Source: Furcasterigmium furcatum (lineage: Eukaryota; Ascomycota; Sordariomycetes; Glomerellales; Plectosphaerellaceae). From it: 64,000 nucleotides of DNA. The stretch is taken from NCBI GenBank assembly GCA_001599815.1, contig BCIA01000002.1, positions 62,001 to 126,000 on the forward strand, in the 5' to 3' direction. The position numbers were made by a program, and so were the translations under genes. Below, piece by piece: positions 10,559 to 22,383 of the stretch (its first letter is position 1; every line of letters starts with the position of its first letter). The notes below the pieces were generated by a model, which saw nothing but the letters and a program-made list of their open reading frames with translations, did no database searches and was not told the DNA's origin.

Positions 10559-11049
10559 TAGTAGGCCTAGTAGAAGAATAGAAAATTAGACCGTTCGTGC
10601 AGTCATGGGCCGACTAAGTTTAACATTATTAGTGGATTTACTAAATACTCCGATCGTGATTGATCGCGCTGATATATACCTACAACTTATAGAATAAGAA
10701 ACCCTATTATTACCACCCTAAAATAGTAATATCTAAGGGCTTCTACTCTTATACTATCTCTAACCGGTTAATATTAACAGGGTATAATAGTAATTTATCA
10801 CTTAATACCTTAATAACTTTAGTTATTAAGGATATAATAAGTATCATTTAGCTCCTATTAATATTATTATACTTATATAGTTCTCCCAGTAAAGCTAATT
10901 ATATAATTTATATACTTTTAATAATAAAAGTATAAATATTAAGGTAGGGTTATATTTAAAAGACAAATATATAAGAATAAATAATACTTAAGAATAATAG
11001 CTTTTTTACAATTAAGTTTTAAAGGAAGAGGGAGTAAATATAGCGTAGA
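10559..11049. repeat. AT-rich island, RIP-like
   Basis: From about 10600 to 11030 the base composition changes sharply to A+T, packed with TA steps (runs such as AATATTATTATACTTATA), while flanking genes are GC-rich. No open reading frame or intact repeat is visible. In ascomycetes such islands are commonly remnants of repeats hit by repeat-induced point mutation, where CpA becomes TpA. The parental element cannot be named. Confidence 0.6.
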
Positions 11050-12428
11050 CTACTTCGCACTAAAAACAGGACCCGTCTTACTATAAAATTCCGTAATATC
11101 GGCTGCCAGTGTGTCTGGCCGTTCCCAAGCGATAAAGTGGCCACCCCGGTTGTGTTGCCTCCAGAACTGAATATTACAGGTCTCTTCCATCCAATCGCGA
11201 GGGTAGAGCCATAGCTGCGAGGATTTAAATGAGTAACGCGGCACTAACAGGGGCATATAAGAAATTGGCTCACCTCTTTAGGGAACAGGGAGCCGCCGAC
11301 CGGCTGCGAGATGTACCGGCCTAGCATGCTGGTGGGGTTCTGGTTGAGAACAGCTTCGGCTTCCTCGTAGATCTGCATTGCGGCACTCGGGCTGCCCTGG
11401 TAGTGGATGAACGCCCAGTGGATGACCTCCTCGGGAGTCCAGGGATACCCGTCGGTCCAGGCCTTCAGCTTCCCCACGAACCAAGCCAGCATTCCCACGG
11501 GAGAATCGTGGAGGGCGTAGCCGAGCGTGACGCATTTCGTCTCCTGGATGCGTTGGTAGCCGCGCTGTGCACTGTCAGTCGACCGTGTCACACAACCGCA
11601 GCTCTAGGGTGAGGCCTGTCTACCTCTTCAGTCGCAAACCAGCGCGTCCGGTCCAGGTTCTTCAGCTCCTGCGCGCTGTAGTTGTTTTCGGTATATCTCC
11701 TGAACTTCTCGGGAGACCTTGTCTCGCTCGGCGGCACGGCAAGGAACATGTTGATATGGATTGCCTGCACGACCTCGGGATGGTTTAGTGCCAGGTAGCG
11801 GACAATAGACGAGCCCCAGTCCCCGCCCTGGCAGACAAACTTGCCATAGCCGAGCTTTTGCATGAGCCGTGCAAAGCAGTCGGCATGCTGCTCCAGGCCG
11901 AACCCCTTCTTCTTCGAGTACTGGCTGAACCCGTATCCAGGAATCGAGGGCGCCACGACATGAAACGCTTGCGTAGAAGGATCGGCGGGCTCCGTCAGGA
12001 GTGGGATGAGCTTGAGCGACTCTAAGAAAGACCCTGGCCTGCCTCAGGGTCAGCAGCGTCGCACGCGCGCTCAAGGATTATGATGTGATCGGGACCCTCA
12101 CTCACCAGCCATGAACGAAGAGCAGCGGCACCGCATCTGGTCGCGACGAGCGGTGATGGAGGAAGTGGATATCGAGTGGCTCGAAACCGGCGACCTGGAT
12201 AGGCGTTTTGAAGTGCTCAAAGGTATTGAGATGGGCTTCGTATTTGCGCCAGTCGTACTCGTCACGCCAGAACTCGATGGTCTGCTTGAACGTCGCGTGT
12301 CCGATCTCGAGGTCGTTCCAGTCGACGGTGGCCATGCCATCGTCAAGCCGCGCGTATTTGAGCTTGATTTTGGTCTCCTCCAGCAGTGCGTCCGGCACGT
12401 GGACCTTGAAGGGGGATATGTCGGCCAT
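11050..12428 (-). CDS. Epoxide hydrolase (alpha/beta hydrolase with EHN domain)
   Basis: Microsomal-type epoxide hydrolase converting epoxides to diols. Exons 12428-12106, 12038-11624, 11564-11274 and 11214-11050 give 397 residues in frame. Residues 1-105 form the EHN lid domain starting MADISPFKVHVPD. The oxyanion motif HGWPGSF is rebuilt across the first intron. The nucleophile Asp lies in QGGDWGS. Lid Tyr candidates and the catalytic His (RGGHFIAWE) follow. The last exons carry LFPKELWLYPRDW. The gene sits among SDR and sugar-metabolism genes; a link to that pathway is not evident and it may act in detoxification or secondary metabolism. Confidence 0.92.
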
Positions 12429-12894
12429 TTTTGCGGGGTGCCTGAAGGGAGTGTGCTCGATGCGGGTGATAGTATGGGGGAAGAGTTGTATCGACCACAG
12501 CCCACAGGCAGTTGAAGTAGATGGGGAGCCAGACAGTTTTCACGCTCCCACCCTATCGAGCATTCCAGCAACCTGAGCGGCGCCTGGCGCTACCTTTCGA
12601 GGCCGGGCGGTTTGGGAAGTTGGATGCGCACCCGCACCTCCCGGCCTAGCGGCAGACGCTTGGAGATGCTTGCTACTAAGTTAAAAGTACGTAGTAACGG
12701 TACTTGAAAACTGGCGGCAAAACTCTACTACTTCTAGCTGCATGACTGTTTTCATTTTGTAGTAGTACATGCTAGCGCGACTCGTTTTACTGCTTCGGCT
12801 GCTGTCCCGACTTTACCATACGAGCTAACTACTGAACTGATGATGACCTGACCTGTCATTCCCCGAAAAAGTGCCTGCGACCGCCTCGAACTTC
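12429..12894. other. Intergenic, promoter of the epoxide hydrolase gene
   Basis: 466 bases between two genes on the minus strand. It should contain the epoxide hydrolase promoter and the 3' end of the SDR gene on its right. No specific element recognised. Confidence 0.3.
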
Positions 12895-13789
12895 CTACTC
12901 CGGTCCCGCCCAGCGCTGGAACTCCTTTCTGAACTCAGGCCGCCAGCGACTCAACGGGGGTCGACGCTGGGCTAGGTCCTCAGCCGACCACCGGATCCTC
13001 TTTCGATCCTCCGCCTCGCTGACCTCATTGTCGGGGCACAAGATGTAGAAGCAGCCTGGACCTAACCTTTCCTCCATGTAGTCAACAACCTGTGAGGCCG
13101 TCCAGGCCGCCTCTGGCTTCCCTGTATCAATCTGGCTCTGGTCTCGGCCAAGACCGGTGAACGTCCAGCCCGGCACCAGAAGATGGACGCTCGCCTGCTC
13201 GTGCCGAAGATCGTACGACAATTGTTCCGCGAGCGTCTTCACGGCTGACTTGCTGGCGTTGTACGCAGGGTTACCGGGCGGATTGGTGATGCCCTGCTTT
13301 GACCCCGTGATGACGATGGCGGAGCCGGCCGTGCCGCGTACAAGGTCCAGGAAATGGGTGATGCCGTGGACGACGCCGAAGAAGTTGACGGCCATGATCT
13401 TCTCAAAGGCACCGGCACCAGTCCAGTCGGAGGACGGTTGGATGCCGGCATTGAGGAAGAGTAGATCAAGGACTATTGTGCCCGCAGTCAGTCAGCACAC
13501 GCAGCGCATTGCCAAATCCACGAGAACTGGACGTTGACGAACCTTCCCAGTCGTTCTTCAAACTTTCACGCAGTCCCTTCCAATCCTCTGCCCTTGCGAC
13601 GTCCATCTCGACGGTCGAAACGCCACCTCCCAGAACCTTCTTAGCCGACTCAAGGCTGTTTGCGTTGTTGTCCGCGATCAGAACCCTCATCCAAGCACGA
13701 ACGCATCTTTGCGCTACCGCAAGGCCTATCCCGGATGCACCACCGGTGATTAATGCTGACTTGCCACGTGCGAAGGTAAAGTTCGGCAT
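12895..13789 (-). CDS. SDR, NAD(P)-binding oxidoreductase
   Basis: Exons 13789-13543 and 13472-12895 give 274 residues. The start MPNFTFARGKSALITGG was chosen at the ATG just before the cofactor site TGGASGIG. LNAGIQP, Ser in TGSKQG, Tyr-x3-Lys in YNASK and PGWTFTGLG follow. The C-terminal third (CFYILCPDNEVS, RRPPLSRWRPEF) is longer than in minimal SDRs and matches a fungal group of uncharacterised SDRs. Substrate unknown. Confidence 0.85.
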
Positions 13790-14108
13790 AATGTTCTTCG
13801 CTTCAGGCTGATGTAAAAAATATTTGTGTAATGTGTGGTTTTTACTTCTGTACTTGACGGAAAATGTACTGCACGGGAAAAAGTGCGAGATCTCGCCATT
13901 AAGACCGGTACTAGGACTAAATGTGACACTTTCAACCAGCAACCCCCGCATCCCACATGCTTCGTACGGGAAGGTTCAAGCGCCCGGCCGCTCCCTCTCA
14001 GAGCGCAACGCCTCCTGCATGCTCCGCTTCTTCATGTGCCAGCTCGTGCCGTGGCATCGTCATGAGCGGTTGGGAGGCGGCGCAAGTCGTCGGACGTGCA
14101 ACCGCCCC
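13790..14108. other. Intergenic, SDR promoter
   Basis: 319 bases between an SDR start and the end of a transporter gene, both on the minus strand. Nothing further seen. Confidence 0.3.
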
Positions 14109-16197
14109 TCAAACGTCGACTCCCTCTCTCTTCGCCTCTGTCCCGACAGTCTCATGCTTGACGTGGAAGTAATCCTTGTCCGCGGAGAACTCGTGCAGCG
14201 GCTGCGAAGAGATGGCCAGCATGGCCTTTCGGTGACTCTTGTCAAGCACGCCGCGCGTGATAAGGCCAGGGTGATCGAAAATGGAGTCGAGCGCCTCGAG
14301 CGACAGGCCAGCGGTCTCTGGGAAGAAGAAGTAAATGACAGGGATGAACGAAACATTCAGGACCGCGAAGATGATGTAGGTCCTGGATTCAGTGTCAGCA
14401 AGTCGCTTGTCTCGGAGCGCCCAACACAAACTTACCGCCATCCAATGTTGGCCGTGCAAATCGGCGTGATCATGACCACGAGGAAAGTGAAGAGCCAGTT
14501 GCTCATGACCGAGATAGACACGCCCTTGCTCCTGGTTCGCAGGGTCGTGATCTCGGCGGGGTAGAAGAAGGGAATGGCGAGGAAGCCTTGGGCGTAGCAC
14601 GTGTTGAAGAGGAAGAAGCACGCTACGGCAAGGATGCCCATGCCCCTGCTGGCGGCGCCCTCGGGGTTGCTGGTCACGTACCAGATGGCCCCCGACAAGA
14701 TAGCCATGGAGACTGTCTGACCAGACGCGCTGAACAGAAGCAATTTGCGGCGGCCGAACCTCTCGATGGTCCAGATGGGTATGGCGGACGCCACGAGGTA
14801 CTCGAGGCCATTGAAACCGCCCATGAGCAGCGACGTGTGCCGGTCGAGGCCAACTGAGTTCTCGAGGACGTAGGAGATGTAGTAGGTCAGCAAGTTGATG
14901 CTACAAGACAATTGATGTCTCGTTAGCTGTCTGGTTCCACCTGGTGATGGGCTGCAGGACCCGAACGGGTCGAATCGCTCACCCGCTCAGTTGTTGGCAG
15001 GCCATGACGCCTGCGCAGAGGGCCATACGCCTCCAGTTCTGCACCTTGCCTCCGTGCAAGAGCTCAGCGTAAGAGAAGTCGCCCTCGAGCGCCTTCTCCG
15101 CCTCTCTAGTTCGGATGATGTTCTGGTGCGTGTCTTCTACGGCGGCTGCGTGCGTGGAATCGTCGGCATCTTTCGCCCGCGGCGTGATCCACTCCAGCAC
15201 CTCTTTTGCCTCAGTATCGTATCCGCGAGAGATGAGCCATCGGGGAGACTCGGGAAGGACTGTTGTACCACGACTTGTCAGCGATGGCGGCTGGAGGGTT
15301 GATCTGCTTGGGTCGCTTATAGGTCAAACTCACAGAAAACCATGAACATCATGATCAAACCAAAGAGCATCTGGAGGGCTGAAGATGACTAGTTAGGAAC
15401 GAATCAACGCCGTTGATAGAAGTACGGGCGCTTACCGATAGGAAAGCGGAACTGCATGTCTGTGGTGTAGTTTGCGCAGGCGTAATCAACCCTGCAATTT
15501 TGCGTGTCAGCAGATCAGGTCGAGTCAAGCCAACGATCACAGCATGGCGATCTCAGAAGTCCAAGGCTTACCAGTACGCGATGACCACTCCCCAGATGAT
15601 GAGCCAACCATTGAAGGCGGCCACCTTGCCTCTGTCGTCGTGACTGGAGATCTCGGAGGCCCAAGTGGGAATGGCGCAGAAGTTGAGGCCGTTGCCGAGA
15701 CCAGTCACGATGCGACCGGCAATCAGCTGGCCCATTGTCATCGACACCGTCTGCAGGGTCGCGCCGACGCACATGACCAGCACGCCGACGATGATGCAGG
15801 TCCTGCGGCTCAGCATCTCGCCCCATATAAAGGAGAAGACGGCACCTGCGAAGCAGCCGATCTCGTAGATTGCTATGTAGTCGTCAGCCAAGAACCCTCG
15901 GAGGCCGGTAACCTCATTTCGAAACGGGTTTACTTACCGACCATCAGTCCGAGGCTGGTGGCATCAGGATTGTTGAATGTGTTGCTGAAAGGGGTCCCCT
16001 CGGACCCAATGAGCCCAGCCATGACACCCTGATCATATCCGAGTAGCTAATGGTCCCTTTTAGTCAACCGGTGTTCATGCTCTGTAATTTTCTCTGATAC
16101 ATACCAACATACCGAAGCCCGCGGCTACGGCAACGCAGCGAACAACGAAAAGTCCTGGCTTCACGAAGCCAAAACGACAAGTGCGCAAAAGTCTCAT
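14109..16197 (-). CDS. MFS sugar porter, second copy type
   Basis: Sugar transporter in about nine exons with intact frames. It starts MRLLRTCRFGFVKPG at 16197. LLGYDQGVMAGLIG in TM1, ISSHDDRGKVAAF in TM4-5, FFLPESPRWLISRG after TM6, ACQQLSGINLLTYY in TM7, ERFGRRK, and FFPETAGLSLEALD at the end define the sugar porter family. Introns include 16104-16047, 15937-15873 and 15571 onward, and one splitting LSG-INLL. Unlike the porter at 1163-2913, no frameshift was found. The family covers hexoses, pentoses, disaccharides and some organic acids; the neighbourhood favours a sugar or sugar alcohol. Confidence 0.9.
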
Positions 16198-17113
16198 TTT
16201 GCAAGGATTTGTGTGAATGGACGAAGGGCCTCGGCAGGCCTGGATGAAGATAGAAGTTAGGGCGGGAAGATGCAAAGATGGATGAAGTGAGGGCTGCTGG
16301 GGAGAAATGTTCCTGACCATATATGGGATTCCTGTCCTCTTATGCGTCCACGGTCAGCGCCTCATCGTACTGCTGTGGCACCAGGTGCGAGGCCACGGGC
16401 TGTGGAGGGAGGTTCAAGTTTCCTGAACTCCAAATGGGGATGGAGTTCCAAGGTTCCCAGAGCCAGAGCCCTGGATGCCAGAACCTGCTCATGGATCTTT
16501 CGTCTGGAAAAGCTAGACCAGCTCGGTGCTAGACACTTAGCACTACTGACCGAGTTCCGACCCCATGGGGCGCCGCCACCTCACACCAAACCCGAAGACT
16601 AGTCCCGCGCTTATCCCCGGACGTTTGACCACGCCCCGCTATACGTTAGAGGCTTACCCCCAAGGACGATCAAGGTTACGCCTACTACCAGTCTCAATGA
16701 CTCGAAACTGGCATGCGAAAGCGCTTGTCACTCTGGTGAGGCAGTTCGAAGCGCAACAGGCGTTTAGAGCATGTTGACGAACATGGCATGACGCCGAACG
16801 CCACCGCTCTCGATGATCAACGTTGTACTAGTGGCCTCGGCTGTGAGAATATCGAGCGAATCAGTGCAGTGCCAATCGGGTCAGATACGAAGAATGACAA
16901 CGTTGTCACTGAGAAACCGAGCAACTCCTGCTTTGTGTTAACGGAGTACAGTTGGGAGAGTGCCCTCAACTGGCCACCACACCGCACCAGTCGCTTCGGG
17001 ACGGAATTGCTTCTCAAACGAGACATTTCGTGGATTCACAAGAGAACAATAGATGCACAATCACGTAGAATTGAGACTAGATGACATGTGTCGAGATTGC
17101 TCTCCCCCAGTCG
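16198..17113. other. Gene-free stretch
   Basis: 916 bases containing the transporter promoter at the left and the 3' flank of an SDR gene at the right. Only short random reading frames were seen; no gene or repeat is supported. Confidence 0.4.
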
Positions 17114-18099
17114 CTACTCGCGCCGCGAGTTCCACTCCCGATCGAAGCGGGTGAGAGAGCGCTGGGCAGTGGGCACACAGTCCAATGCCTTGATAGAGAT
17201 CCGAGCGGGGAGACTTAGCATATATAGAACCGAGTCGGCCAGATCCTCCGCCACCAAGGGCTCATATCCATCAAGGAACTCATCCATCGCCTTTTGGTCA
17301 AACTTCACCCGTTGTAGGTGGAAGTTGGTCGTGACGCACCCAGGGCGTAGAGTCAGGACCTTGATGTCGGACCCCGATGTCTCCATACGCAAGCTGTTAC
17401 TGAAGCCCTCTAGGAATGCTTTGCTCGCGTGGTAGACAGCTTCGCCATCAAAGGGCGGGCACTCGAGGCCGGTCACGGAAGAGATATTAATAATAACACC
17501 CTTGCCCTGGGGCCACATACTGCGGCGGAGCACAGAGTGGCTCGTAAACATGACACCATTGATGTTGGTTCCCGCCATCTGCTGGACTTGTTCGATGGAA
17601 AGCTCCCAGAATCGCGCGGGCGCACCGAGGGCGAGGCCGGCCTGTTTGCGACATTAGTCTTCAATCTGTAGTCTCCCGAGTGTACCAGAACGCACATTGT
17701 TGATGAGTATGTCGATTTGGCCGAGCTCCTCAATTGCCTGCTGTATAGCCTGGTCGATTTTTTCGTGATCTTGGATGTCCACTGCGTACACCTCGACCTT
17801 GACGCCGAAACCTTTGGCCTCGATCGACTTGCGCACGGCATCAAGCTTGTCCTGGAGGGGGTCAGGACGATATCCAGCACACTGTATCCAGACTGGAAGT
17901 CACTGACCTTGCTCCTCGACACGAGGGCGACATTGACACCCTTCTCCGCGAGCTTGAAGGCAATGGCTTCGCCAATTCCCATGGAGGCGCCCGTCTAGGG
18001 TGAGACACAAGCCGTCAGCACCTGATCCATCACGTAGCCAGGCGTTCAACGCAAACTCACAATGAGCGCCGTCTGTCCCTTCAGGTTGATCGATTGCAT
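17114..18099 (-). CDS. SDR, NADP-dependent 3-hydroxyacid/serine dehydrogenase-like
   Basis: Four exons joined in frame. ATG 18099 begins MQSINLKGQTALI, and the first intron (18060-17995) restores TGASMGIGEAIAF. A second intron follows SRSK and leads to DKLDAVRKSIEAKG. A third splits INN from AGLALGAPA. Ser lies in NISSV and Tyr-x3-Lys in YHASK, followed by RPGCVTTNFH. The NNAGLALG block and overall layout resemble the yeast YMR226C / bacterial YdfG group, which oxidises 3-hydroxy acids or serine and reduces dicarbonyls with NADP(H). It is divergent from the aldose reductase gene, so the two may share a promoter region. Confidence 0.88.
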
Positions 18100-18666
18100 T
18101 ATTGCAAAGATTATGCGACTTGGGCTGTGCACTGCGTGATGAACTCCGAGACTCACACCGTAGCGGTCCAGGGATCAAATAAGTAAACGGGTTGGAGGGC
18201 CAACGTGGAACATGCCGTGAGAGGCGGCTTGCAGGATTTGCCCCATGCTAGTCTAGCTGAGACTGGCCTTTGGCGCGTTGCCAGCGACGGCAACTGGAAG
18301 CGCACTTTGCCAGAGCCTGCATCCTGAATGCGTTGTGGATGAGGTGAGCCATCTGCATCGTTTCCCCCTTTCTGGCCGAGGGGAACGCCAAGCGCTAGTG
18401 CCAGCATGCGAGTCGCGCCCCCGCGTAGGTAGATTGGTAATGTCGCCTTGGACTTCGCTTCAACATACGGCCGCCGGAAAAGTCGCTGTGCACCTCGCTT
18501 TCTGAGGGGGCTGGGGGTCTTCGCGTGAGCAGGATTGCCAAAATGTTCACGAGTCACTACGAGTAATAAAAAGCTTGGATTTCTCCCAGTCCTCTGGCAG
18601 CCCTGTGGACCGCACACATCCAGACTCGTAACATCTTTACTCCTGGTTAGAATCAGCTTTGACATC
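18100..18666. other. Divergent promoter region, SDR / aldose reductase
   Basis: 567 bases between divergently transcribed SDR and aldose reductase genes. No coding signal; presumed to hold both promoters. Confidence 0.35.
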
Positions 18667-19888
18667 ATGAGCCCGGCCTCCCCTTATCTGACGTTGCCCG
18701 GCTCGGGACAGGCTATCCCCCAGGTTGGCTTCGGCCTCTGGAAGGTTGCCCCGGAAGCTGCCGCAGATCTCGTCTACAATGTGCGCCTACCAGGCAAGGA
18801 ATCATGGCTTGGATTGCTGCTAATGCGAGTCTCAGGCCATCAAGTCGGGTTATAGACTGTTTGACGGAGCGTACGACTATGGAAACGAAAAGGAAGCCGG
18901 CCAAGGCATCCGAAGGGCTATCGAAGAGGGCATTGTCACTCGCAAGGACATCTTCGTGACGACCAAGCTGTGGAACACCTGCCACCAGAAGTAAGTCAGC
19001 CATCGATGTTGTCCGTCTTGTTGCTGGAGACTAGCTTACAAGCGTCTTATAAGGGATCGAGCCGTCCAAGTCGCAAAAGAGCAAGTCAAGGAATGGGGCA
19101 TCGACTATATCGACCTCTACCTCATTCACTTTCCCATTGCCCTCGAATACAACCCCGAATGCACCAGGGCATGTCTTCCCGCCACTTGATCCAACGTTGT
19201 CCAAGTATTTAACTCGTGGTCACAGGGCTGGTACTACGATGGAAAGTCCGAGGTCCGTCTTGAGCGGACGCCCATTCGTGACACGTGGGAGGCGCTCGAG
19301 CACGTCCACCAGGAAGGACTTGTCAAGAATATCGGCGTTTCCAACTTCAACTCCCAGGCCATCATTGACATCTTCACGTACGCAAAGATCGCACCCTGCA
19401 TGCTGCAGATTGGTAAGCCATTCTCTACCGCTGGCGCGCGCGCATGTGGTGTATCTCCTTACTTACTCGACGTTACAGAGCATCACCCGTACCTCGTGCA
19501 GAAGAACCTCGTCGACTTCTGCAGGGACCATAACATGCTAGTCACTGGATACTCGTCGTTTGGGCCGCAGTCCTTCCTCGAACTGCCGCCGTCGTTCCCT
19601 ACCAAGGCCGCGCAGACGCCCTCGCTGTTCGACCACAAACTGGTGCTTGGGCTGGCAAGAAAATACAGCAGGACGGCTGGTCAGGTCTTGCTGCGCTGGG
19701 CCACGCAACGCGGGCTCTGTGTGATCCCAAAGAGCAACCGAGAGGATCGCATGTTGGAGAACCTTGATGTCACGGGCTTTGATCTGGAGCAGGAAGACCT
19801 GGACGCCATCGCTGAGCTGGACTTGGGCCTGCACTTCAACGATCCGGGAGTTTATCTCCCAGGCAAGCCCTTGCGTCTCTTCACCTGA
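18667..19888 (+). CDS. Aldo/keto reductase, D-xylose reductase type
   Basis: NAD(P)H-dependent aldose reductase that reduces D-xylose and related aldoses to the polyol. Exons 18667-18780, 18836-18990, 19054-19168, 19226-19412 and 19479-19888 give 326 residues. Catalytic residues sit in familiar blocks: Asp and Tyr in LFDGAYDYGNE, Lys in TTKLWNT, His in LIHFPIALEY. GVSNF, EHHPYLVQ, YSSFGPQSFLEL and the cofactor motif IPKSN with NREDRMLENL are strongly xylose-reductase-like, as is the LHFNDPG end. Intron 3 (19169-19225) has no usable GT donor; a GC donor (GCATGT) with CACAG acceptor keeps the frame and gives NPECTRGWYYDGK, matching the family's PPGWYYDG. Together with the xylitol-type dehydrogenase at 5514-6760 it would supply the first two steps of fungal xylose catabolism. 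Confidence 0.9.
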
Positions 19889-20864
19889 TTTTGCTATCCA
19901 CCGGTGAAGCCCTCGGTCGACAGAGCCGATGGGAGCGCAGCATGACGAAGCTGATTCGGTGGAGGAAGAAACCCCGTCTGGATCGATGGGCATCCACGAC
20001 TTGATATGTTGCTTGGTAGAAAAATACTATGATGCGCCACCTGATCAAGTAGTATTGGCATTATTTGAGGCTCCTTCCCGAATTGATCGAATATTTCATG
20101 CACGTTGGCCGAGAAGCCGGGAACAGTTCTGCACTGAAATGCTGTTCGCTAGACACCACGATTCGTCATCTCTCACTGTTAGCGCTCGCAACCAGGGTTG
20201 GTGCTGCAACAACAGACAGTCCAGACCCTAGCAGCTATCTTAGCTCTGTCATAAGCCTGAACCAAACACTCTAGCAACGGGTAGCGAGCATGCAAGGGAT
20301 CTTAAAGAGTAGGTGCCAACTCAGAAAATGGAACAAGAAAGTTCTCAGTGTCTGTTTCCGCAAGGGCGCTGGGATTTCGAGAGCGACTTCGTTGAAGGCA
20401 CTGGCGAAGGTAGCGCACGTACAGCTTCTTGGGAGGATTTTATTTTGCCGCGTATCGCTTGCCCAGGATTACTGTCTGCAGGAGCAGAAGGATGCGACTG
20501 TCCAGCTACTAGCCCAAGTCTGGCGTGGGCCGTCTGTAAAACTCGGCGACCAACCCCAGCCGTCCATTAAGAGGATCATGTACCTTCCGTTGCGGAAAAT
20601 GAGATCTTGTGCTTCGTGATCTTCGACCAGGCAAAAGATCTATAGGAAAGATTCCCGCAGTTCTAAACCTTCTCAATCTGATAACTCCTCCTAGGTTATA
20701 TAGTAGAACCAAGTAGGATTCCGCCGTTTATTTGCTGGCTGCTTAACTAGCTTTATAAAGAGCTTTGACTTGGGTCCTTGCCTAAGGAGCCTGCAATGGC
20801 CGACTTTGGTTGGTTCTTGTTCTGAATACCCAGTGTATCATGCTTCTCGGGCGTGTATCGCTGT
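19889..20864. other. Gene-free convergent region
   Basis: 976 bases between the aldose reductase 3' end and the end of an MFS gene. A small A+T-rich patch lies at about 20690-20760. No gene supported. Confidence 0.4.
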
Positions 20865-22207
20865 TTACACCTTCGCCCAGAGACCCTGCGGGGTTACTAT
20901 CTTTGCCGGGATTAGCAGCAGTGCACCGACTATGCACATACTCCCGCTCAGCCATGTCACCTGTTCAAAGCCGCCGTATCGTGCTAGGAGAGCACCGTTG
21001 GCAGGAGGACTGGCCAGTCCGGCCAGAGACGCCAGCGCCATGCCCATGCCGAGGTACGACCCGATGGCCTGAGGGTCCTTTGTGCAAGTCGTAAAGACTA
21101 CGGACGCTCCCGAGATGATGGCGCCAGAGGTGAAGCCCATCGCAGCGGCAAAGACGACGATCCCCGCGATACTAGCTGCCCGGGTCCAGCAGAAGATACA
21201 GATCGCCGTGGACAGGCCGGCTGCGAGAAACGCGTTAATGCGGCCGAGCTTATCGCCTAGGATGGCCGGGATGACCCTGCCGAAGATCGACGCCCCGTTG
21301 ATGATGACGATGAGGTATGAAGCCATGGTCTCGCTCATACCGCGGGACATGCCGTAGGCGGGGAGGAAGAACAGGGGGATGAACATTCCGCCGAACAGGA
21401 AGAATGAGGCGGCGATGAGGATGTTGTACAGGCGGCTCCTGAAGGCAGCCCACAGAAAGAACGCGGAGGGCCGTGGTTCAAGTCGCGTCCTGATGGAAAC
21501 GCAGGCGAAGAGGAGCGGAGGGAGCATGACGAATCCGCAGGCCCTCACCGACCAGCCGAAGCCGACATCGGTGTTGCTGAGAAGTTCGGATAGGATGATC
21601 GGAAACACGATTGCTCCGATCGAGGACCCGGCCAGCACGCAGCCGAGTGCGGCCCCGCGGCGCTTGTTGAAGTACTGCGAGACCGAGGACATGGCCGGGA
21701 ACATCAGGAAGCCGTTGGAGACCCCGGTAAGAACTCCCTGGGCCAGGACGAAGTGCCAGAACTCAGTGCAGAGGCTCGTCATCATGACGGAGAGGAGGTA
21801 GAATATGCAGGCGGGCCGTAGGATCTGCCGGTCAAGCAGTCAGTTCTAACGCCCGTTGGGAAGACTTGTATTTGCCTTACCCAAACACCGTATCTGTCAA
21901 ACATCGGGCCTCCAATAGCACCACTGGCGAGCATCAGAAACGCCTGAGCGCTTCCGATCCAGGCGATGCTGTCTGCACTCTGTCCTTGAAGCTGATGGGT
22001 CATGTAGTAGGCTTGGAATATGCCAAAGGCGTTGCAGTAACCGAGAGTAGCGAAGACCACGGCGGTCGAGCCGGCGACCGTCATCCAGGCCTGGAAGCCG
22101 CCCTCAGGGTACGCGTCGGCCTGGTCTCCTGCAGCGGACTCGACATCGACCTCGCCCTCAGTCTTAGAGGGTAGCGGCTTAGGCACATTGTCTGGCGAGG
22201 TGCTCAT
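20865..22207 (-). CDS. MFS monocarboxylate transporter-like carrier
   Basis: Fungal MCT-type (SLC16-like) carrier, the group that includes yeast riboflavin transporter Mch5 and other Mch proteins. ATG 22207 starts MSTSPDNVPKPLPS. The N-terminal motif YPEGGFQAWMTVAGS is the classical DGGWGW-like entry to TM1 of fungal MCT relatives, and GYCNAFGIFQAYY follows. One intron separates DRYGVW from ILRPACIFY with frame kept. About twelve helices are expected; the last exon ends LIPAKIVTPQGLWAKV. It is divergent from the Zn2Cys6 gene at 22623, with two copies of a palindrome in the shared promoter. The substrate (a carboxylate or small heterocycle) is unknown. Confidence 0.88.
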
Positions 22208-22370
22208 TGTATTTGGCACAGGAATGTTGATTGACTTGATGACTTGAGAAGTTGATTACTGAGGATGTGCTGACTGGTGATTGCTTCACCGTATACTGGC
22301 GGATGGAGGACATTGAAGGGATACGCACCTTCCTCTAGGGAAGATTTATGTACGATTCCAGAAGATCGAC

Positions 22371-22383
22371 CTCGGCCGAGAGC
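22371..22383. promoter_or_regulatory. Palindrome CTCGGCCGAGAGC, copy 1
   Basis: CTCGGCCGAG is a perfect inverted repeat. It lies about 164 bases upstream of the MCT carrier start and 240 bases upstream of the Zn2Cys6 start. Candidate zinc-cluster operator. Confidence 0.5.

Noticed and set aside
22208..22219. Slightly longer start of the MCT carrier
   Set aside because: It would need a GTG start; ATG 22207 is the first proper start.
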